This document shows positions 57,450-64,000 of a stretch of 64,000 nucleotides of DNA, in pieces; position 1 is the first letter of the stretch, and each line of letters opens with the position of its first letter. This DNA comes from Lamellibrachia columna (lineage: Eukaryota; Annelida; Polychaeta; Sabellida; Siboglinidae), in assembly GCA_963662155.1 (NCBI GenBank), contig OY759263.1, positions 975,095-1,039,094 on the forward strand, in the 5' to 3' direction. The notes beneath the pieces were generated by a model. That model was not told the DNA's origin and ran no database searches. It saw only the letters and a list, made by a program, of their open reading frames with translations. Position numbers and translations under genes: made by a program.

Positions 57450-57627
57450 ACTTCAGTGTGAGAGTGATCTCTGAGGACGAGACAGTGATGACGTCAGCCA
57501 AGGCGTCACACCTGTCCATGCGTCTGTGGCCTGTGTCAGGTCGTAGTGTCACCTCATCAGCCAAGACAACAACCTTGGCCCCCGATCCCAGGAAGAAGGG
57601 CGCAAGCGAGGGAAAGTTCATCTTCAC
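57450..57627 (+). CDS. SMCHD1: SMCHD1 exon 25 (FSVRVISEDE)
   Basis: I place the start after gatcttgttctgtag, not after the more obvious ttcag eight bases on, because only the former gives the two bases needed to complete the codon left by exon 24 (a+ac, Asn). The product is FSVRVISEDETVMTSAKASH then LSMRLWPVSG and EGKFIF, matching human [29 protein letters not shown]. It leaves after two bases at gtacgt. Its acceptor and first 20 bases are the repeat unit of the array to the left. Confidence 0.92.
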
Positions 57628-57785
57628 GTACGTCTCTGCTTGTTTCCGTGATTATAGACTCATATAGGACTTGATAAGATAAATTTTATTTCAGGATAGA
57701 AATCCATGTCATTGCACGAATGAGGTGAATACAAAAAATTCAAAACAAGATATACAGGATATACTGAAAGAGCACATTGTTTCAC

Positions 57786-58812
57786 CTGCATACAATACAT
57801 GCCTCCATGATGCCCACCTGCGTACAATACATGCCTCCATGGTGCCCACCTGCGTACAATACATGCCTCCATGATGCCCACATGCGTACAATACATGCCT
57901 CCATGATGCCCACCTGCGTACAATACATGCCTCCATGATGCCCACCTGCGTACAATACATGCCTCCATGATGCCCACCTGCGTACAATACATGCCTCCAT
58001 GGTGCCCACCTGCGTACAATACATGCCTCCATGGTGCCCACCTGCGTACAATACATGCCTCCATGATGCACACCTGCGTACAATACATGCCTCCATGATG
58101 CCCACCTGCGTACAATACATGCCTCCATGATGCCCACCTGCGTACAATACATGCCTCCATGGTGCCCACCTGCGTACAATACATGCCTCCATGGTGCCCA
58201 CCTGCGTACAATACATGCCTCCATGGTGCCCACCTGCGTACAATACATGCCTCCATGGTTCCCACCTGCGTACAATACATGCCTCCATGGTGCCCACCTG
58301 CGTACAATACATGCCTCCATGGTGCCCACCTGCGTACAATACATGCCTCCAAGGTGCCCACCTGCGTACAATACATGCCTCCATGGTGCCCACCTGCGTA
58401 CAATACATGCCTCCATGGTGCCCCCTGCGTACAATACATGCCTCCATGGTGCCCACCTGCGTACAATACATGCCTCCATGGTGCCCACCTGCGTACAATA
58501 CATGCCTCCATGGTGCCCACCTGCGTACAATACATGCCTCCATGGTGCCCACCTGCGTACAATACATGCCTCCATGGTGCCCACCTGCGTACAATACATG
58601 CCTCCATGGTGCCCACCTGCGTACAATACATGCCTCCATGGTGCCCACCTGCGTACAATACATGCCTCCATGGTGCCCACCTGCGTACAATACATGCCTC
58701 CATGGTGCCCACCTGCGTACAATACATGCCTCCATGGTGCCCACCTGCGTACAATACATGCCTCCATGGTGCCCACCTGCGTACAATACATGCGTCCATG
58801 ATGCCCACCTGT
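57786..58812. repeat. 32-bp minisatellite, about 32 copies
   Basis: Unit cacctgcgtacaatacatgc plus ctccatggtgcc. Left copies have ccatgatgcc and right copies ccatggtgcc; one copy has lost two bases (58,421-58,430). Frames are open on both strands for 200-380 codons as by-products. Confidence 0.96.
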
Positions 58813-59233
58813 AGCTGTCTCTCACTTTGTCACGACTGTAGTGTGACAACAAGAGAACTGTTATTGTTACATGTCATTTTCATACAGTCATTACCCTGTG
58901 AATATGTGTGTTAAAATTATGGAAAGCATCATAAACAAACATAACACTTGCACTATTAAATTTTCTATAACCAACAACTCTTCTATAAGCACTATTGTGT
59001 GCAACCTTTAACTTAGTATATTCATTAAAGTTCACCGGTGCCAATACTGAATGAACATGTATTGTGTGACCAGTGCAACTTGGCTTCAAGGTTGACTATG
59101 ACTTATAGAAATAGAACATTCTGTAGATGCTTAAGTCCTGTTTAATGTAGTATCTGTCGCAATCGGATGTAGGTCAACTTGTTGTGAGGGAGCAGCTGTT
59201 ATCTGGCTGGTGGATGGTTGGTTGTGCTTACAG
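58813..59233 (+). other. Unique intron before exon 26
   Basis: Non-repetitive. On the minus strand a short frame (58,880-59,089) reads GHTIHVHSVLAPVNFNEYTK and SAYRRVVGYRKFNSASVMFV, which resembles the C-terminal tail of LINE polyproteins (S.AYNN.LR...KY...SAS.MFV). It is probably a LINE fragment; confidence is limited. Confidence 0.45.
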
Positions 59234-59318
59234 GAACAGAAAGGTCCCTGAGAAGGCTGGGACGTATCACATTATGTTTGTGTACAACGACCACAAATAC
59301 GAAGTAGACAGCAATGAG
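59234..59318 (+). CDS. SMCHD1: SMCHD1 exon 26 (VPEKAGTYHIMFVY)
   Basis: The acceptor is ttgtgcttacag and the donor gtgggt; one base completes Thr and it ends in phase 0. It encodes NRKVPEKAGTYHIMFVYNDH then KYEVDSNE, matching human [30 protein letters not shown]. A pyrimidine-rich run follows soon after the donor. Confidence 0.94.
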
Positions 59319-59753
59319 GTGGGTCCAACCATCTGTCAAGCCGACCCTCCCCTCCCCCTCCCCCTCCCCTTCCCCCTCTCCCTCTCTCTTTCTCTCTCTA
59401 GCACATTGCCATTGTTCACCCCACATTGCCATTGTTCACACAGCTATATAAATGAGTTCCTGACTACAGACATAGAAGGCTATCTGAATGAATAGTCTCC
59501 GTGTAGTAATTGCAGCATGGCTGAATGCTTCCAAGAGAAGTCGAAACGGCGTTGAAATAAACAGGTCTGCCAGGGGTTGAAGTGTAATGTGCTTTGAACA
59601 GTCCCAATGACTGGATGCCGCGCTATATAACAACGTAACTTGTTTTATCTTTTTTTTCCCTCACTGATCGCGATCAACTGGGTCACCCAGTGAACTCGAC
59701 AGTCTGCTTCCTGTGTGTCTTAGATCTCCCTAAAAAGTTGTTGTGTTTGTCAG
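59319..59753 (+). other. Intron with pyrimidine run and possible SINE-like end
   Basis: A pyrimidine-only stretch rich in ccct lies at about 59,344-59,401 (cccctccccctcccc). Near 59,590-59,630 the sequence cagtcccaatgactggatgc then cgcgctatataa resembles the 3' end of SINE or LINE families, but I cannot assign it. Confidence 0.4.
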
Positions 59754-59885
59754 ATTGCAATCAAGGTGCACCCAGTCACGCCTGAGCGCCTCGTGCCAGT
59801 GGAGATGCCCGGGACACCAACCGTATCCAACGCCCGCAGCTTGACCAGTCGAACTCTCATCCGCAGTCTGCAGCTCCAACTCAGG
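59754..59885 (+). CDS. SMCHD1: SMCHD1 exon 27 (TVSNARSLTSRTLIRSL)
   Basis: The acceptor is gttgtgtttgtcag and the donor gtgaga; 44 codons, phase 0 to 0. It encodes IAIKVHPVTPERLVPVEMPG and TPTVSNARSLTSRTLIRSLQ, matching human [25 protein letters not shown], one of the best conserved parts of the linker. It lies in one of the few stretches without adjacent tandem repeats. Confidence 0.95.
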
Positions 59886-60119
59886 GTGAGACTGTCGTCA
59901 CATGACCTACTTTAAATCATTACTCGCAGGTTCTCGTGTCATTTGCTACACACTGTTGAAATCATCTATTGTGCCAGCATCTTGTCCAGTGCTGGCCCAA
60001 GTGTTAGGGAACCAATGACATGTTTCAATTAACAATTGTAATTGGTTAATTAAATCAGTTAATGAATATCAAACCAACTGATGCAAACACGTCATACAGT
60101 GAACACATCACCTGATCAG

Positions 60120-60300
60120 TGTAGAGCAGAGATATTTGATAGCCTCGTTCCTTCCTGCACCTTCACCGAGAGGGTCGTAGAGGTGCCATTCATACACAAT
60201 CCTCTCCAGCGTTGTCTGTCCTCTGCTGTGCATAGGAGGGTCGCTAAGTCTCGATGTGTCCAGTCTTGTATTTTGTCTCTTGGCAGCCTCTCAAATTACA
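60120..60300 (-). mobile_element. Non-LTR retrotransposon fragment (RT tail)
   Basis: The minus strand reads RLPRDKIQDWTHRDLATLLC then TAEDRQRWRGLCMNGTSTT, with the W....L..A..DR..WR.L pattern typical of the C-terminal end of LINE reverse transcriptase polyproteins. Short and isolated. The rest of 59,886-60,412 is unique intron without visible genes. Confidence 0.5.
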
Positions 60301-60412
60301 GCTGTAATTAATTACGTGTATACTAGACTGCAGGATGTGTGTAGAATATGGGTATGTCTCTGACATGTGGTTGAATGTAAACTGTCATTTAGGACAAAAT
60401 GCAGTCCTGAAC

Positions 60413-61860
60413 TTCAGGGCAGCATTGTATAACTTCAGTGCAGCATTGTATAACTTCAGTGCAGTATTGTATAACTTCAGGGCAGCATTGTATAACTTCA
60501 GGGCAGCATTGTATAACTTCAGTGCAGCATTGTATAACTTCAGGGCAGCATTGTATAACTTCAGGGCAGCATTGTATAACTTCAGTGCAGTATTGTATAA
60601 CTTCAGTGCAGTATTGTATAACTTCAGGGCAGCATTGTATAACTTCAGTGCAGTATTGTATAACTTCAGGGCAGCATTGTATAACTTCAGGGCAGCATTG
60701 TATAACTTCAGTGCAGCATTGTATAACTTCAGGGCAGCATTGTATAACTTCAGGGCAGCATTGTATAACTTCAGTGCAGTATTGTATAACTTCAGGGCAG
60801 CATTGTATAACTTCAGGGCAGCATTGTATAACTTCAGTGCAGTATTGTATAACTTCAGGGCAGCATTGTATAACTTCAGTGCAGCATTGTATAACTTCAG
60901 GGCAGCATTGTATAACTTCAGGGCAGCATTGTATAACTTCAGTGCAGTATTGTATAACTTCAGTGCAGTATTGTATAACTTCAGGGCAGCATTGTATAAC
61001 TTCAGTGCAGTATTGTATAACTTCAGGGCAGCATTGTATAACTTCAGGGCAGCATTGTATAACTTCAGTGCAGCATTGTATAACTTCAGGGCAGCATTGT
61101 ATAACTTCAGGGCAGCATTGTATAACTTCAGTGCAGTATTGTATAACTTCAGGGCAGCATTGTATAACTTCAGGGCAGCATTGTATAACTTCAGTGCAGT
61201 ATTGTATAACTTCAGGGCAGCATTGTATAACTTCAGTGCAGCATTGTATAACTTCAGGGCAGCATTGTATAACTTCAGGGCAGCATTGTATAACTTCAGT
61301 GCAGTATTGTATAACTTCAGGGCAGCATTGTATAACTTCAGTGCAGTATTGTATAACTTCAGGGCAGCATTGTATAACTTCAGGGCAGCATTGTATAACT
61401 TCAGTGCAGCATTGTATAACTTCAGTGCAGCATTGTATAACTTCAGGGCAGCATTGTATAACTTCAGGGCAGCATTGTATAACTTCAGGGCAGCATTGTA
61501 TAACTTCAGTGCAGTATTGTATAACTTCAGGGCAGCATTGTATAACTTCAGGGCAGCATTGTATAACTTCAGTGCAGTATTGTATAACTTCAGTGCAGCA
61601 TTGTATAACTTCAGGGCAGCATTGTATAACTTCAGTGCAGCATTGTATAACTTCAGGGCAGCATTGTATAACTTCAGGGCAGCATTGTATAACTTCAGGG
61701 CAGCATTGTATAACTTCAGTGCAGCATTGTATAACTTCAGGGCAGCATTGTATAACTTCAGTGCAGTATTGTATAACTTCAGGGCAGCATTGTATAACTT
61801 CAGGGCAGCATTGTATAACTTCAGTGCAGCATTGTATAACTTCAGTGCAGCATTGTATAA
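60413..61860. repeat. 21-bp minisatellite, about 69 copies, with 357-bp higher-order repeat
   Basis: Units ttcagggcagcattgtataac, ttcagtgcagcattgtataac and ttcagtgcagtattgtataac are three variants that differ at two sites. Their order repeats exactly over 17 units: the doubled third variant starts at 60,585 and again at 60,942, 357 bases on. The 540- and 585-codon frames with seven-residue period (RAALYNF, ITSGQHC) are not genes. Confidence 0.97.
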
Positions 61861-62393
61861 CCCTCTGTGGTGTAAAACATTTTACAACCCTCTGTGGTGT
61901 AAAACATTGTATAACCCTCCGCGGTGTAAATCATTGTACAAACCCTTCGTGGCGTAAAACATTGTATAACCCTCCGTGGTGTAAAACATTGTATAACTCT
62001 CCATGGTGTAAAACATTGTATAACCCTCTGTGGTGTAAAACATTCTATAACCCTCTGTGGTGTAAAACATTGTATAACCCTCAGTGGTGTAAAACATTGT
62101 ATAACCCTCTGTGGTGTAAAACATTGTATAACCCTCAGTGGTGTAAAACATTGTATAACCCTCTGTGGTGTAAAACATTGTATAACCCTCTGTGATGTAA
62201 AACATTGTATAACCCTCCATGGTGTAAAACATTGTATAACCCTCCATGGTGTAAAACATTGTATAACCCTCCGTGGTGTAAAACATTGTATAACCCCCCG
62301 TGGTGTAAAACATTGTATAACCCCCCGTGGTGTAAAACATTGTATAACCCTTCGTTGTGTAAAACATTGTATAACCCTCCATGGTGTAAAACA
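61857..62393. repeat. 27-bp minisatellite sharing a core with the 21-bp array, about 20 copies
   Basis: Unit ccctccgtggtgtaaaacat plus tgtataa. The core cattgtataac is common to this array and the 21-bp array, while the rest differs, so the repeat switches unit at the shared core. Copies vary at ccgtgg, ctgtgg, cagtgg and catgg. Confidence 0.95.
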
Positions 62394-62465
62394 TCAACTG
62401 TAACACACGTGAGAACTAAAAAACTCAGCCTTGTGTTTGTTATTTCTTTGTTTTTAACTTTGCAG

Positions 62466-62627
62466 GATAAGTTTGACAATCCATGCAGCAGTGAAGTCAA
62501 TGGAAAAGTTAACCTTGAAATCGTCAGCAGCAGCCAGCAGGTGGCAGCAGTGATTGAGAAGCCGGAATTTGTTGGTCACACGAAGCAACTGATGCAGACA
62601 TTGACGAAGGGTCAGGTGACTTTGCAG
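62466..62627 (+). CDS. SMCHD1: SMCHD1 exon 28 (DKFDNPCSSEVNGKV)
   Basis: The acceptor is tttttaactttgcag and the donor gtgaga; 54 codons, phase 0 to 0. It encodes DKFDNPCSSEVNGKVNLEIV and IEKPEFVGHTKQLMQTLTKG, fitting human [20 protein letters not shown]...DTPLFIGKVRTLEF. This is the last exon visible; by analogy the coding sequence continues toward the hinge beyond the right edge. Confidence 0.93.
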
Positions 62628-62819
62628 GTGAGAATCTGTTGGATTTCTTGCAATCCTGATTGTCTTCAGACAACTTATTGTACAAGGAGGAATTATTTCT
62701 GATTAGGAAGCGAGGCCTGGATTCTGAACATTTAATTCTTTCTTTATGATACACTTATGCATTTCTGTCTCTAAGGTACAAGTAGTAAGTGCATGTTACA
62801 AGATGAGTACAGTGTAGTT

Positions 62820-64000
62820 GACACTGCCGTGTCCAGTCTAACAGTGCCTCTGTCCTCTCCTAGACTCCATCTCAAACTTTATGAGCAGCTGCCGTGTCCA
62901 GTCTACCAGTGCCTCTGTCCTCTCCTAGACTCCATCTCAAGCATGATAAGCAGCTGCCGTGTCCAGTCTAACAGTGCCTCTGTCCTCTCCTAGACTCCAT
63001 CTCAAGGATGATGAGCAGCTGCCGTGTCCAGTCTAACAGTGCCTCTGTCCTCTCCTAGACTCCATCTCAAGCATGATGAGCAGCTGCCGTGTCCAGTCTA
63101 ACAGTGCCTCTGTCCTCTCCTAGACTCCATCTCAAGCATGATGAGCAGCTGCCGTGTCCAGTCTACCAGTGCCTCTGTCCTCTCCTAGACTCCATCTCAA
63201 GCATGATGAGCAGCTGCCGTGTCCAGTCTAACAGTGCCTCTGTCCTCTCCTAGACTCCATCTCAAGCATGATGAGCAGCTGCCGTGTCCAGTCTAACAGT
63301 GCCTCTGTCCTCTCCTAGACTCCATCTCAAGCATGATTAGCAGCTGCCGTGTCTAGTCTACCAGTGCCTCTGTCCTCTCCTAGACTCCATCTCAAGCATG
63401 ATGAGCAGCTGCCGTGTCCAGTCTACCAGTGCCTCTGTCCTCTCCTAGACTCCATCTCAAGCATGATAAGCAGCTGCTGTGTCCAGTCTAACAGTGCCTC
63501 TGTCCTCTCCTAGACTCCATCTCAAGCATGATGAGCAGCTGCCGTGTCCAGTCTAACAGTGCCTCTGTCCTCTCCTAGACTCCATCTCAAGCATGATGAG
63601 CAGCTGCCGTGTCCAGTCTACCAGTGCCTCTGTCCTCTCCTAGACTCCATCTCAAGCATGATTAGCAGCTGCCGTGTCCAGTCTAACAGTGCCTCTGTCC
63701 TCTCCTAGACTCCATCTCAAGCATGATTAGCAGCTGCCGTGTCCAGTCTACCAGTGCCTCTGTCCTCTCCTAGACTCCATCTCAAGCATGATAAGCAGCT
63801 GCCGTGTCCAGTCTAACAGTGCCTCTGTCATCTCCTAGACTCCATCTCAAGCATGATTAGCAGCTGCCGTGTCCAGTCTACCAGTGCCTCTGTCCTCTCC
63901 TAGACTCCATCTCAGGCATGATTAGCAGCTGCCGTGTCCAGTCTAACAGTGCCTCTGTCCTCTCCTAGACTCCATCTCAAACATGATAAGCAGCTGCCGT
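62820..64000. repeat. 65-bp minisatellite with acceptor-like end, about 18 copies, cut by window edge
   Basis: Unit actccatctcaagcatgatg, then agcagctgccgtgtccagtc, then taacagtgcctctgtcctct plus cctag. Each unit ends in a long pyrimidine tract and tag, the form of a strong acceptor. By analogy with exons 7, 20, 22 and 25 I expect the next SMCHD1 exon to start with actccatctca or close to it just beyond 64,000, but it is not visible here. Confidence 0.93.

Noticed and set aside
57458..57667. Frame starting MRVISEDETVMTSAK as an independent small gene
   Set aside because: It is SMCHD1 exon 25; the apparent start codon comes from tgagag shadow frames and the exon is joined to exon 24 in phase.
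57660..58914. Open frames of 200-380 codons on both strands
   Set aside because: By-products of a stop-free 32-bp unit; open in several frames on both strands.
60335..62195. Plus-strand open frames of 540 and 585 codons with seven-residue period
   Set aside because: A 21-bp unit without stops gives open frames in more than one frame; no start context, no domain, and exon 28 lies downstream in a separate splice unit.

Overview
The window is eukaryotic nuclear DNA from an animal, almost certainly an invertebrate. It carries an internal part of one protein-coding gene on the + strand. Twenty-seven well-supported exons, plus one doubtful 57-nt exon, run from about 433 to 62,627. Joined in order they keep one reading frame at every junction (3,253 nt, 1,084 whole codons without the doubtful exon). 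The protein matches SMCHD1, the non-canonical SMC ATPase that silences repeats and the inactive X in mammals. It is covered from the C-terminal part of the GHKL-ATPase/transducer module ([43 protein letters not shown]) through the long beta-sandwich linker. The true 5' end lies before the window, and the hinge, coiled coil and 3' end lie beyond it.

Only about 5% of the window is coding. By my hand estimate about two thirds is tandem repeat: more than 35 distinct minisatellites with units of 17-90 bp and from 3 to more than 100 copies, nearly every intron having its own unrelated unit. The long open frames in the window (up to 995 codons) are by-products of these arrays. The remaining intron sequence holds mobile elements: two CR1/Jockey-type non-LTR retrotransposon fragments (one with a second, opposite-strand element nested in it), a decayed hAT transposase, two copies of a TTAA-flanked piggyBac-like non-autonomous element, a candidate MITE, a 430-bp insertion with a clear 12-bp target duplication, and small LINE fragments.

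The most interesting pattern is where the minisatellites start. In at least eight introns the repeat unit spans an intron-exon junction of the gene, so the splice site and adjoining exon sequence are copied many times: about 51 copies of the exon 7 acceptor, 24 of the exon 22 acceptor, about 37 of the exon 25 acceptor, 10 of the exon 20 acceptor, about 18 of the exon 5 donor, and shorter series at exons 14 and 24. An array at the right edge looks like the same thing for the next, unseen exon. Arrays also grew from the end of a transposon and from inside it: one piggyBac-like copy has single-copy sequence where its sister has 33 and 22 tandem copies. I recall exon-boundary-containing minisatellites ('mirage' minisatellites) being described in amphioxus introns, so a cephalochordate is my best guess for the source, but nothing in the sequence proves it.

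Layout: 1-3,400 exons 1-4 with five arrays; 3,400-10,000 exons 5-6 with a 31-bp array, an exon-derived 54-bp array and a 3.8-kb 34-bp array; 10,000-17,150 exons 7-10; 17,150-23,690 the 41-bp mega-array split by a retrotransposon; 23,690-30,080 exons 11-12 around the hAT relic; 30,080-38,340 exons 13-14 and the two piggyBac-like copies; 38,340-46,600 exons 15-21 with a 3-kb 41-bp array; 46,600-52,150 nested retrotransposons and exons 22-23; 52,150-60,000 exons 24-27 with a 3-kb CAGACA array; 60,000-64,000 a 21-bp higher-order array, exon 28 and the terminal 65-bp array.
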